64,000 nt of DNA from assembly GCA_020064725.1 (NCBI GenBank), contig JAGTWJ010000001.1, positions 620,001 through 684,000 on the forward strand. Reading direction: 5' to 3'. Origin of the DNA: Drechslerella dactyloides (taxonomy: Eukaryota; Ascomycota; Orbiliomycetes; Orbiliales; Orbiliaceae). Each line of letters starts with the position of its first letter. Positions within the stretch are counted from its first letter, which is position 1. A program made the position numbers and the translations under genes. This document shows, in pieces, positions 53,350 to 64,000 of this stretch. Below the pieces are notes generated by a model. It made no database searches, was not told the origin of the DNA, and saw only the letters and a list, made by a program, of their open reading frames with translations.

Positions 53350-55215
53350 TCAGAACTCTCTGGGCACCGGCCCCATCAGCATCGACACAGAATGAACCAT
53401 CTCAATAGGACTATCGCTCCTGTCTGGCAAACCGCGCTCCGGATCCACCGCCCCATCGGTTGTTTCACGGAACTGTGTCCATGTCGTCTCTACGACAATG
53501 TCTGCGAGATCACCGGTCCCGGTGTCTCTCTCCTCGTCAATGATCCAAAATCTTTCAAACTCCTCTTCCTCACCTTCTTGTTGCTCAGTGTGTTTCTCGT
53601 CAAGATCAATTCCTTCCCCTATCGATTCGAGATCTCTTCCTTCACTGTCTGTCCATACACTCGATATTACGCTGCCCCGGTGGACGCCCTGGGCTAGTGC
53701 TTCAGTACCTGCCATAGCAATGTCGCCTCCGAGTGTTGAAATGTCGAGGTTAAACCCCGCCATGCTACCTTGCGGTGAGTCGGGGCGGCTGTTACGGCTG
53801 CTAATGCTCGAGTGTCTGCTACCAGCGCTTAACTCTCTGCTCGCAACGCTCATCTTGCGATGCCGCTCATTACTAGCCCCACTCCAATTCGATGTTGGCC
53901 GCGGCCGCGGCTGGTAATAACCGCTGCCTGTATTGTTCGAATTGTTTATATTCCTAGTCAACCCTATCCTTGACCCCGCGGGTGTATTCGGGAGACTCTC
54001 CTTGTCGTCCCCGAAGGGGTACGAAGCCGAGCCCATTCCGGATCCGACAGGCGACCCTGCCGGCCGAGTGCCTCGCAGCGTCGTCGAGCCCGAAGTAACT
54101 GTATTCCTGTCGCGCCCGCGCCGGAGTGTACAGTACATGCTGGGTCCGCACGCCACTACGGTCGCAATCAGCACCTCGATGCTCGCCCACATCCCCCTTA
54201 GCGGCTGGAATTGACCATGAGTCAGGCCTTGAATCATCCGTATGATACAAGTCGCCACCAAAAAGAATCCGAGACTGAAGACTGCGCAGAGCCTTATCCG
54301 CTTCTTCCAAGGAACGCGTGCCATAAATAGCAGCGGGAACGGGAGAGCCAGCAGCATCAGGTCGGTGATCAGGTTCCCAATTTCGTAAGTGATCAGCCAG
54401 GCGTTGCCTTGTACGCACTGTCCTGGATCGGGTGAGATCTGCCAATTTTTGTTAAACGGGCGGCATTCGACGAAGATTACGATTAGAGCTGCAAGCCATG
54501 TGGAGACGAGAGACGCGAGATAGGTGATTGTGATGGGGCGTTCGTAGGGTAATTTGCGGATGATACGCCAGAGAAAATCGAAGACCATGAATTTGAGAGC
54601 CCAGAGACTGCGAAAGTAAATGAATCATGCGTTAGCCAAGAACTTTTAAGTTGATAGAGTGCCGCTGCGTTGCCCCAATCTATAACAACCAGACGAGATT
54701 TATATTATAGCCCCTGGCTTAGAGGATTTGAAGAGCTGATCTGTGGATGGTCTTTATGCGCGGATGAGGTGTAGGAAAAAAGGAACCGAACGTACAGTGA
54801 AACAAGGATGATCCGACCGGCGATATTCATCTGGCTCCCGATGACAATTTTGTCAAGAGCGTCCTGGGTCAAGGTTAATTCGCGGTTTCTGAACTGCTCT
54901 ATCGACGGTGCTGTATCAGGAAATCACCCGGATTAGCGCAAGTTCCATCAATACCACCTGCAAGTTTGCTAATGCGGTCCAAAGTTCAGGTATCTGACAA
55001 GACAAGCTATACGTACAGATTATTGATCCAAACGTTAGAGTTATATTCACAGTTATCAGCCGTGTCAGAAGCAACAGCATGGCTACAAGGCTCCATGAGT
55101 CTCCGTGATTCCAGCGTTCCTTTCGCCATCTCCTTAGGCCCAGCCGCAGGAACAGTAAGACCAGTGAAAGCGGATAGCAGACGAGCAGCGAGTACCGCGT
55201 GAGTTCGTCCGGCAT
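53350..55215 (-). CDS. rhodopsin-like 7TM fungal integral membrane protein
   Basis: Plasma-membrane-type seven-helix protein of the fungal 'integral membrane protein/SAT5-Pth11-like' rhodopsin domain group. 523 aa from exons 55215-55017, 54910-54796 and 54607-53350 (phases 1, 2), each with GTACGT or similar donors. The N terminus is a membrane segment (YSLLVCYPLSLVLLFLRLG), and helix 2 follows a WNHGDSWSLVAMLLLL stretch, the conserved D/W region of this group. The core has LWALKFMVFDFLWRI, a second-loop cysteine pair (VECRPFNKNW, PGQCVQGNA), ITDLMLLALPFPLLF and FSLGFFLVATCIIRM, all typical. There is no CFEM domain at the N terminus. The last 240 residues are a cytosolic Ser/Gly/Asn-rich tail. 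The ligand is unknown. Confidence 0.82.
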
Positions 55216-57921
55216 TTGTGCGTCTCCAGATTAATTGACGAAATATTAAAAGAAATGTTCGGGATAATTATATAGAGATCGTTTAGTACCAGGAGGTACG
55301 GTTGAAATATAGTGACAAGCTCGCGACAAGTGGTCCTCGCTTTACAGAACTAGCGGCGTGGAGTTTATACTGATACTGTTGATATATGGTGGGGTGTATT
55401 GTTTTGCAGCGTTTGAAGCGCGAAGCCAGGCTTTTGGAATTCGAGATACCGCCGTTCTGCGGTTGTCATTTGGCGACACTACTATCAAATCATTCCCCGA
55501 AGTCTGAGATGGCCAGTATCCGTCTAATAATATTAATATGTAACCGTTGGCATTTTTGTAACGAAGGAAACTGTGATCGGGGCTCGACGCAACACTCGTG
55601 TGGTATAAAAGATATAAAGGGATCGAATGCGACCGGAGACCAGGATGAGCGGAAGCTTTGACCTCCCCGGTGGATGATGTAACTATTAAAGGATAAATCT
55701 AGTCGGGCGGAAGCACAAAAAAAGACGGTGGTCCGCGATCCGCAGTCCATCCAGATTACACGCGGGGCAACTTTGGCCGGTGACCAGTGGTTGGGTCGGC
55801 CGCCCCACCGCGGCCACGGCTGGAGGTATGGGTGCATTCGAAATCCGAGATAATAACTAGCTACCTTGTTCGGTACCATACTAGTCAACTAGCTCTTCTG
55901 ACACCGAGGAATTTACTCAACTAGGTAAGCTATCGTGCGTGGATAGCCCAGGTATACAATCTGAATACCAACGGTGCTGATAGCGTATGCACCAGCACTG
56001 TAAGCACTATTTCTTTTATTCACGGAGCAATTTTGAAGTCTGGATGCCTCGCTTGCGCGTGTGATTATAATTCCATGGAAAATGGCTTCGTTTGATCGCA
56101 CGGCATGAACTTTACCGAGCCCCCTCGGCTGGCTGATGGCTGATTTAATCGATCAATGCCTTCAACTCACGGAGGGTCTTGCGGCACACCGAGCGGTCTA
56201 CAGTCCCTCGCCTCCTTGTGCTCTATTGTTCTGGTCGGCTATGCTTCCAGTTAGCTGACCAGCGCGGCCGGCTGTCATGGTGATCGGCTCGAGGAGGTAG
56301 TAGTTTGCCCGGCCATCTGATTTTCGACGACAGCTACTATATGCAGGCGTGTCATAGGTTCGTTACCAACCACCAGACCACGCGGTCGGTATACAACCTT
56401 TGAACACATGCCTTCAACACGGCATTGAACTGGAGGCACAAAAAAACTGGACTCAGTTGCAGGATCTTAGGATTATGTGTTCAAGGCTCCATGACATCTA
56501 ATTTATAATCATGAGTCGAGAGCTCAGTCTTGATCACGCGGAAATTGAAATTCAGTCATCGACAACAACGCGTTGGATTTCCAACGCAGCTGTGTTGCTG
56601 TTTAGCTATTTAGGGGATACTGGTGCCTTGTGGAGTTTTGGGCTGGTGCCTTGCCTGCGTGGCTTCGTCAATCGCTCTACGGGGCGGATCTTCGACGCAT
56701 CGTCTACTAAAAAGGGAATTCTTTGGCGAGGCGTCTGCGTCTGACCGTTTGAGGTTACGGAGATCTTCATGTTGCTATATCCTCCACCGCCACAGCCGTA
56801 TAATCGGTCTCCTGCGACGATATTGCGTCTGCAAGCAATTTGCCTGACTGATGTATGAACGTTGGTCTCTCATGCACCCCAGCTTGACGATCGATAACGA
56901 TATGTGCATGCATTAGTGTAGAAACAAGCCAATCGCTGGTCTGCGTCTTCCGTGATCTCAACCGGTTTAGCATACAAATCTAGACCTAGGGTACCCGAGT
57001 CCACACGCATCTAGACCACATATTGATGTAGTCCCCCAGCTATTTAGCTCCCCCAGCTATTTAGCCGTTGGTATTGGAAAAACGAGCTAGCGCGACATGT
57101 ATATACGTCAAGTTGGTCAAGACTTACTTGTCCCTGTCGCGTGGATGAGCGTTGTGAACCGATAATTGATAAGAAGCATGTCCCAAAATGTGCCTCTCAA
57201 TACAATATGCATAAGTACTTACTTACTTAGCTTTCTAGCGTATCAGTGCTTTCCGGTGAGCATTCTTCTGCTGGACACATATCGCCTCGTTCATCGATCA
57301 TCAGCGCTATGCATGTATCACGATGACATACCCATATATTCTAGTATCGAAGGGTATTGAAAGGTAATAGGATTGCCTAAGTCTATGAGCTTTGTGACTT
57401 TTTGCTATTACTTTTTGAAGACATTAAATGTGTGAGGATACTAATGACTAGTGCTTGTCAGATCCAAATATCTAAGAGCATTGAATCACTGGTTACCCTA
57501 CGTGTTGCAACTTATCGGTAGCACTAGCGCACTACCGGTATACCTGAACATCTACCTGGTTACGTAGGTTCCGTCAGCTCTATAGACGAATATCACACAT
57601 GATCATAATAAACGATTGCTCCTGTCGTACAATTGTGTTCCTGATTTTCAGGATTCATCAACACCGATCGACAGGCCGAGCCCTGGTTATCAGCCCGCAT
57701 ATGTAGTATATACGATATTTATCTTTAATTCACTTCTATAATCATCGTCCTCTTATCGAGATCTTGCTTTGTCTTCTCCTCCCCTCCTTCACACCCTCTA
57801 TTGTGTATACCTCATCGCCTTCTTTACCACAAAGCTCGAGGAGATACAATTACGTGTGCTCCAACGAATAAAGTACAAGCTTCCGGCCATCATCCCAAAG
57901 ACAGATTCGAAGGACCTCATC
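55216..57921. other. long intergenic region, no gene seen
   Basis: About 2.7 kb with only short open frames. It contains an exact 16-bp tandem duplication (CCCCCAGCTATTTAGC at 57033 and 57050) and otherwise no recognised structure. Confidence 0.55.
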
Positions 57922-59617
57922 ATGCCGCAGCTGTACCCACGACCCACCCGCATGCCCCGCCAGGTCTATATGCAACCTTTAGGCCTCGATCCTTACCCCT
58001 TTGATATCGAGTCGAACCTCGGACTCCTCTTGGCATTTCAAACTGCAGAGCGGATATTCATCCAATATGGCGGCCTCGAGCTTCTCGCTGACCTGGGTCA
58101 AGAGGCCCTGTGGTCCATACCATCACAGCGGATGGAGACACACGCAGAGATCAGACGACACGTTAATATCTTCTTCACCGACCCACCCGACAACTTGTAC
58201 GCGTTCTTTCCCGAGTTCATCATTGACGAGGCGCTCACCAATCCAGCAGAGTTTGGGCACCACATCCGTGATGCCTTTTATACTCTGCGTACCATTCGGT
58301 TGAATGCAGAGGTAAGAAGCTTATCTTTATTGTTCGCTCGATACGTATACATGCACTGAAGACTCCCTCGTATTGGAGTAAAGTGTATCAGGTGAAGAGA
58401 ATTTGAGACTGACGGTCCTTTATATATTTCGAAATCTAGTTAGTTTACGCCAGCGCCGTTGCGGGGAAGAACCTCATCACTACGTTCAAACTTGTGCACA
58501 CGATCACTAACTGCGTGGCTCACGCGTTCCTGTCGTACCTCTTCACAATCATGTGTGACCCTTTGAGCGGTGTAGTCCAGATGGACACGCCATCGTCGAT
58601 AAACTACACCGTTCAACACGACAAAATAGAAACGATAGGCGACGCGGGCCGCTGGCTTGAGCGTCGTATCTGGGGAGGCTTGGTTTTCTATAGCGGCCTG
58701 ACTGGTCCCGGGGTACGTTGTGAGATCGTGCTCTCGCTTCTATCCTTGATATTATTATGCCGGTTGCTGACATTTATGTCGCGATGAGTAGTTTGGGACC
58801 CCTTGCATATACCGCAAGGACTCGCAGGACGACAATCCGAAAAATCTGTTTCTTCGCCTTGACAACCAGAGACTCGGCGCAATAATCCGTGAGGAGGACC
58901 GTAAGTTCACCCCGCCACCTTTATCCGGCAAATGCTCGCTATGCGCATATGCTTGGCGTCGCGGACGTCCGACACCCTAAAACCACGCTCAGACTCGGAC
59001 ATGACTCGGACACTTACTATTGGTACGATATAGCATGCCTTCCCATGAAGTATTTGGGGGATGACGGCAACACTCCAGACCCAGAGAATAGAAAAATCTC
59101 GGGTCTACAGGACGGGTCGCAGCCGGAATTGCTGCAAGTGGAATTCCCCAGTTCCTCCGAAGACAACAGCTTGGCTGTGGTCGGTCTCCATCCCTTCCAT
59201 TGCGAGAATCCAGAAATATGGCTGCTAGAAGAAGACCTGGATACTAGCTATGGTATGGATATCTCGATGGAGGGCTTACTGTATGAGTGCTTAGATGAGA
59301 AATGGGAGGACCTTTCTCAATGCTTGGATAAGAAATGGGAGCCTTCTCGGTTCTCGCCTGAGAAATCGTTGTCGGTTAAGAGCTCGCCTGAGAAGTCATC
59401 GCCATCAAAGAGTTCGCCTGTGAAAACACCATCAACTAACAGCTCACCTGAGAAGATGTCTATGTCGCCACCTAAGAATTCACCAGAGAAGATGTCAATG
59501 TCACCGTCTAAGAACTCACCTGAGAAGATGTCGATCTCGCCGTCGAAGAGCTCGCCTGAGAAGATGATGATATCGCCACCTAAGAACTCACCTGAGAAAA
59601 TTTCGCCTTCAAACTGA
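57922..59617 (+). CDS. orphan protein with C-terminal SPEK repeats (451 aa)
   Basis: I do not recognise the main domain. Exons 57922-58311, 58440-58712, 58792-58900 and 59034-59617 (phases 0, 0, 1) join into one frame with GT/AG junctions. The start MPQLYPRPTRMPRQVY is the first ATG of the frame. The N-terminal 200 residues are ordered-looking (FDIESNLGLLLAFQTAERIF, then NIFFTDPPDNLYAFFPEF) without known motifs. An INYTVQHDKIETIGDAGRWL segment and IYRKDSQDDNPKNLFLRLDN follow, the latter crossing no intron. From about residue 358 the tail is Ser/Pro/Lys-rich and ends in five units of SPEKMSMSPSKN type. Such SP-K sequences are potential phosphorylation sites and suggest a disordered tail. The acceptor of exon 4 is the least certain join. 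Confidence 0.65.
59444..59614 (+). repeat. 36-bp tandem repeat encoding SPEK units
   Basis: Units start at 59444, 59480, 59516 and 59552, with a partial fifth at 59588; each encodes 12 residues of the form SPEKMSxSPxKN. A looser SPEK/SPSK pattern precedes it from about 59355. Silent differences between units show that the protein pattern, not just the DNA, is kept. Confidence 0.9.
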
Positions 59618-60284
59618 GCTGTATACGCATGGTCATGCATCGCGAAAGCTAGTGCAAGCCGGAGCATCAAGCTCTGAGAACGTTTTTTCATTACGGGAGG
59701 AGCTAGATAGCTTAGGTAGACACAGGATCATTGAATTGCGCTCTATAGAAGGGAATTAAAATCGTTAACTTTTACACATATTTACTATACGTATACATGC
59801 TATTTACTCCTCCTGCGTCCACTATGCCTTCGACTCATGCACAATACTTGTCCATAAATATACCGCGAACAGATGGATAAAGCGGAAATAAACCCACACC
59901 TGGCACACCACGGGAATATATCAAGTATGTACCAGCATGCTCGCCCGCTGCACTCAACTTTTGTCAGATACATCTACACATCTGTTCGTCCATTTTTGTC
60001 GTTCCATCCTGTATCTCTGGTGCTACCTCTTCTTTCCAAATCGATGACAAATTGGTACCAAAAGATAGCCGGGAAATTTTTATTTATTGTGTCAAAGGCG
60101 ATCACAGATTCAGAGCAGTGATGGGGTGGGCGTGACCGTTTGCTGTGACTTCGACTGGATGTTCCGTTGTCGGGGTGCTGGGTTTACTCGACAGGAACTA
60201 TATTAACAGCGTTAGCCTCGTCTTGTCGATACAGATATTTCATGGCCTGATAAAGATGACATTTGCGCTCGTAGCGCGTATGCG
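59618..60284. other. convergent 3' region
   Basis: 667 bp between the SPEK-repeat gene and leu4, both ending here. No gene or repeat recognised. Confidence 0.6.
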
Positions 60285-62543
60285 TTATGGCGGAGAGGAG
60301 AGGCTCACCGAGCTGGCAGCGCCTAGAAGCGCGATCAAACTCGCCTGCACAACGTCCTCATGCACGCCAACACCCCATACCGTCTCCGTCTTTTCCTTCG
60401 CGCTTCCATTCGTCATCTTCCCGTTCTGCAGGCGGTTCTCCGACGGCAGACACTCAATGTACGCGACGGCCTTGACATTCGTTCCCGCGCTCAACGCGTG
60501 CTCTTTGTAATCTTTCACTTCCAGATGAACGCCCAGCGCCTGCAGGGCGTTCGCCATACTCGAGATGGCGCCGTTGCCAACACCGCGAATGGACCGCTCG
60601 ATGCCGTCTAGCGCTACTATTCCCTCAAAGTGCCGCTTTGTGGGTTCTTCAACCGGCTTGAGGTAGTGACCGTTCATGTTTGTCGTGGTCTTGATTGGTG
60701 GCGGTGGCGGTAGTGGCGCACGGCCGCGAGAGGCGGCACGGTCGGTTGTGATGTCATAGTCGACGAGGGTGAAGCGTGGGTTGCTCTTGATGTAGTATGC
60801 TTCCTCGAACAGCTTTACGATCTCGTGGGGCTTCAGCTCGCGGTTGCACAGTTCCGTGTGTCGCTGGACGACCTTTGCGAAGGCGATTTGTAGCCCACGT
60901 GGAAGGTCGAGCTGCATGTGCTGCAGGATGATCCAGGCGGCGCCGCCCTTGCCGCTCTGGCTGTTGACGCGAATGACGGCTTCGTAGGTGCGCCCGATGT
61001 CCTGCGGGTCCAGTGGGAGGTAAGGGATATCCCAGCGGTCGTCGTACTCGGCGCGCGAGTCCGTGCGGGCCTTGAACCCCTTCTTGATCGCATCTTGGTG
61101 GCTGCCGGAGAAGGCGCAGACGACGAGTTGGCCGCCGTAGGGTTGCCGTGGGTGGACTGGGATCTTGTTGCTGTCTTCGACTATTTCAATCACCCTTGTG
61201 ATGTCGCTGAAATCGATGCCTGGGGAGATGCCCTGGGTGTAGAGGTTCAGCGCAAGGGTAACGAGGTCGACGTTGCCAGTACGCTCGCCGTTGCCGAACA
61301 GGCAGCCCTCGACGCGGTCCGCGCCGGCCATTTGCGCGAGTTCTGCGGCCGCGATAGCGCAGCCGCGATCATTGTGCGGGTGTAGGGAGACGCAAACTTT
61401 CTCGCGCTCGGAGATGTGAGTGCAGAAGTACTCGATTTGATCGGCGTAGACGTTAGGCGTTGCTACCTCCACAGTAGCGGGCAAGTTGAAAATGATCGGA
61501 TTGTCCACGGTTGGGCCCCAGGCGTCCTTGACGGCGTTGCAAACGCGGATGACGTACTCTGGTGAGGTGTCGCTGAAGGTCTCCGGGCTGAATTCATACT
61601 GCCAGTGCGTCGCGCGGACGGCGGGGTCCGGGGAGTCCTTTGTGATACTACGGGCGTAGGCGGTGCATTTGACAGCGAGGGCGAGAGACTCCTCTTCGGA
61701 CATGTTGAAGATGATGCGGCGGAAGCACTCGCTGGTGGCGAGGTAGAGATGCAGGATGCCATTTTTGGCGCCGTATAACGACTCGACGGTGCGCTTGATG
61801 AAGTCTTCGCGGCAGGGCGAGAGGACCTGCAGGTGGACATCGGGAGGGACGGTCCCGGGTTCTTCGATCAGGCGGCGGGTGAAGTCAAAGTCGGTTTGTG
61901 AGGCGGAGGGGAAGGAGACCTCGATTTCCTTGTAGCCGAGCTCGATCAGGAGCTTGAAGAAGCGCAGTTTCTGGTCACCGTCCTGTAAGGATGTTAGCGA
62001 TATATGTCAGAACATTTGTCCTCCAGGGACTAGCAACCGGATCTATCAGGAATATCAAAGGTTGCACGGCGCAGTTAGAGATCTCGCTAGCTAGCCCAAG
62101 ATACAGACAGTCTGGTTTTGAGACTAATCTAGAGGCATGACGACCACCCGCCTACTCATTCCGAGTAGCTCGGACCCGTCTAACACCTAGACTATTCACA
62201 ATGTCCAGCCTGGCGATCTTATCGATGGAGCCAATAGCATGATAGCGAACTCGCGCCCCTCTTGCCTGGAGACTAGGGAGGGGCTGAACGGTAGGAAGAA
62301 TGGGAGGGCGAACGGACCATCGGGTCAACCAGGGACTGGTTGCCGTCGCGGAGGTCGGTAGCCAGCCATCGCGGCGGCCTGGTGATAGTCTTGCTGGGCC
62401 ATTGTCGGTTCGGCAGATCCAGCGGCTTGAAGGGTCTGTATTTGCGAGAGGGGTCCTTGAGCCTAGTATACTGGTCAGAATGGTATCTCGCAATGCAGCA
62501 GTATTGCATGAATGAGCGATAGTTGGGAAGCTTACATCGGCAT
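60285..62543 (-). CDS. leu4: alpha-isopropylmalate synthase
   Basis: First committed enzyme of leucine synthesis: condenses acetyl-CoA with 2-ketoisovalerate. 616 aa from exons 62543-62536, 62462-62318 and 61982-60285. Exon 1 has only 8 nt, giving MPM-LKDPSRKYRPF, the conserved fungal start. The second intron is 335 nt, by far the longest in the window. The catalytic barrel has LRDGNQSL (R41-D42 with the metal-binding aspartate), a SLHPHNDRGCAIAAAE motif and the GNGERTGNVD signature. The C-terminal regulatory domain that binds leucine follows a variable Pro-rich linker (PLPPPPPIK). No clear mitochondrial targeting peptide is present, so this may be a cytosolic form or use an alternative start. 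Leucine control through Leu3 sites was looked for upstream and not found with confidence. Confidence 0.95.
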
Positions 62544-64000
62544 GATGGCGTGCGCGCGGAGTTGTGGAGAACTAGAAGCTTGCTGAAGACAGAAGGTGGC
62601 TGACCAAAGCGCAGGTTATTCCGAACGCCTAAATTTTATAATTTTTTCCGGCGTGGGGACCGAACAATGAGGCAATTGCGGCAACGTGGGCGTAAACGTG
62701 GTGATGCTGAATTAACTCGCGCGCAATGCAATGAAGATAAAGAAGTTAAATTCGGCGGTCAGGATGACTCAGACAACTGGCCTTGCGACGCAAACTTCGA
62801 CGACAGACCTCGATGGTGACATGAACCGCCGGTACTTATAAGCCGGCTGAATTGCGTCCGGTACCTAGCTAGTTGGCGGTGACTTCGGCGCTCGATCGAG
62901 CATCGTAGCCGAACAGGGAACCGGATGAAAATTTTTCGAGCTCGTCGGTCAAATGGCGTCTCACAATTGCCATGCATTGCAAAACAGCGTACACCCCGCG
63001 TTTTGCCGCTGCATGCAGGCACAGAACAATGCAGCAGCAGCGGGGAAGACTGATCCCACCACGCGCGGCACAGTCTGTCAATGTACGCCAGAATTGGCCG
63101 TCTCGAGACAGCAGGCCCTTGCGGGTAGACGACATGACATGACATTTGCATTCTGCATCCTGGGGGAAGTTGGGCCAGGCGAGCAGAATGCGCCGGCGCG
63201 ATCCCGCGACAGCGTCCCTAAAATGACACAGCTCAACACATGGCAGTAATCACAGAGACACCGATTGGCACTCGCGACTCGATCCAGGCGGAGCTCTACG
63301 ATAGGAGACTACCCCTGTTGCCGTACCTGATCCTTCACGTATAACGGTCGGCAACAAAGACACCGCGACCAACTCAGATGCTACACGAAGAGCAAATAAT
63401 CGCAGACACTGCACTGCTGCAACGTAATCTTGCGATACGCAATTGCGCAAAAGGGTCATCCCGGAACGTTAACCGTTGCATCACTTGACAGGACGGCAAA
63501 ATGCGACGCAGGGACCATCAATTCAGAAATACATCCTCTTGCGCGCCTGGACCCTGGTGATAATTCGAGACAATCGCATTGTCAGTCTACGTCACTATGG
63601 GCCTCTACCTCTCAGATCAATGCAATGTCCTCGACTCCAGATATGATCCACCCAGTCAGCAGTGTCTCGACACGCCCAATTGACTGGATGTGGGTGCCAG
63701 TGACATGTATTCGATCCGGTCCCAAATTGGCCCTTTAGGCTTGACTAGACTTCTCTCCATTCGAAACCCCTTGCTATGCATCTCTCCGCCAGTCCAACCG
63801 TTGTCTGGTCGCTCTTTCTCAAGATGCTAGACCTAGATGACCAACTTTTACCTAGTGCGACACGCGGCCGCGTCCCACATATATCGACTATCGCGCATCG
63901 TGCTGTAGCTATTCGGCTCCCAACTAGGTAACGGCGATCAAATCCGAACCGTTATGTACCCCAGAAAACCAGCCATCGACATCCATAATCGGAGGCATTC
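62544..64000. other. region upstream of leu4 to window end
   Basis: About 1.46 kb with only short unconvincing open frames on both strands. It should include the leu4 promoter; no defined factor site could be supported. Confidence 0.5.

Noticed and set aside
62152..62493. Open frame through the second leu4 intron
   Set aside because: It reads exon 2 of leu4 out of frame and continues into the intron; conserved leu4 sequence decides the frame.
62544..63000. Leu3-type CCGGNNCCGG site upstream of leu4
   Set aside because: Only half-sites (CCGGTACC, GCCGGC-like) were seen; no full consensus was found by eye.

Overview
The window looks like chromosomal DNA of a filamentous ascomycete (Pezizomycotina). 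The genes are monocistronic and lie on both strands. Many are cut by short introns (mostly 53-135 nt) with GTRNGT-type donors, CTRAC/CTGAC branch points and YAG acceptors. The protein set includes a Zn2Cys6 regulator, Fet3/Ftr1, Gpi3, Dbp6, Leu4 and a rhodopsin-like 7TM protein. No rRNA, tRNA, CRISPR array or bacterial-type operon was recognised. Exon joins below were worked out by hand from splice signals, phase and protein continuity.

Layout. 1-2572 (-): Zn2Cys6 transcription factor cut off by the window start. 4642-5715 (+): Anp1-like glycosyltransferase. 7214-8418 (+): class I methyltransferase. 8829-12390 (-): CrpA-type copper-exporting ATPase with a cysteine-rich N terminus. 13600-15324 (-): zinc-dependent deaminase-superfamily protein. 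16.1-16.5 kb: two non-autonomous inverted-repeat elements side by side. 18152-19479 (-) and 20213-20890 (+): divergent Gfo/Idh/MocA oxidoreductase and EBP-like membrane protein. 22061-23893 (+): carnosine N-methyltransferase family. 24799-27101 (+): poly(A) polymerase. 28.9-36.2 kb: a block of secreted-protein genes, one Cys-containing 402-aa protein followed by three paralogues of a family I do not recognise. 36577-38021 (-) and 40501-42454 (+): iron permease FTR1 and multicopper ferroxidase FET3, divergent. 42842-44926 (-): Dbp6 helicase. 45191-46747 (+): Gpi3/PIG-A. 47.6-52.6 kb (+): two intronless, highly charged orphan proteins. 53350-55215 (-): 7TM protein. 57922-59617 (+): orphan protein with an SPEK repeat tail. 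60285-62543 (-): alpha-isopropylmalate synthase LEU4.

Functional links. FTR1 and FET3 form the reductive iron-uptake complex, and the 2.48 kb between them holds four perfect ATCWGATAA motifs, the consensus of SreA/Sre1-type GATA iron repressors. This points to joint repression by iron. Fet3 needs copper and CrpA expels it, so the window touches both sides of copper handling, but the genes are 24 kb apart and no shared control is visible.

Most unusual features. (1) Three tandem secreted paralogues (31.1-36.2 kb) share a signal peptide, an RW motif at the predicted mature N terminus, two conserved cysteines, an intron at one position and phase, and a C-terminal RF motif. Two of them have a segment beside that intron that is out of frame but still resembles coding sequence in the third. 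(2) Very small inverted-repeat elements (52-74 bp), two of them flanked by perfect 8-bp target-site duplications. (3) A fungal HAE/CxxC deaminase-like protein.
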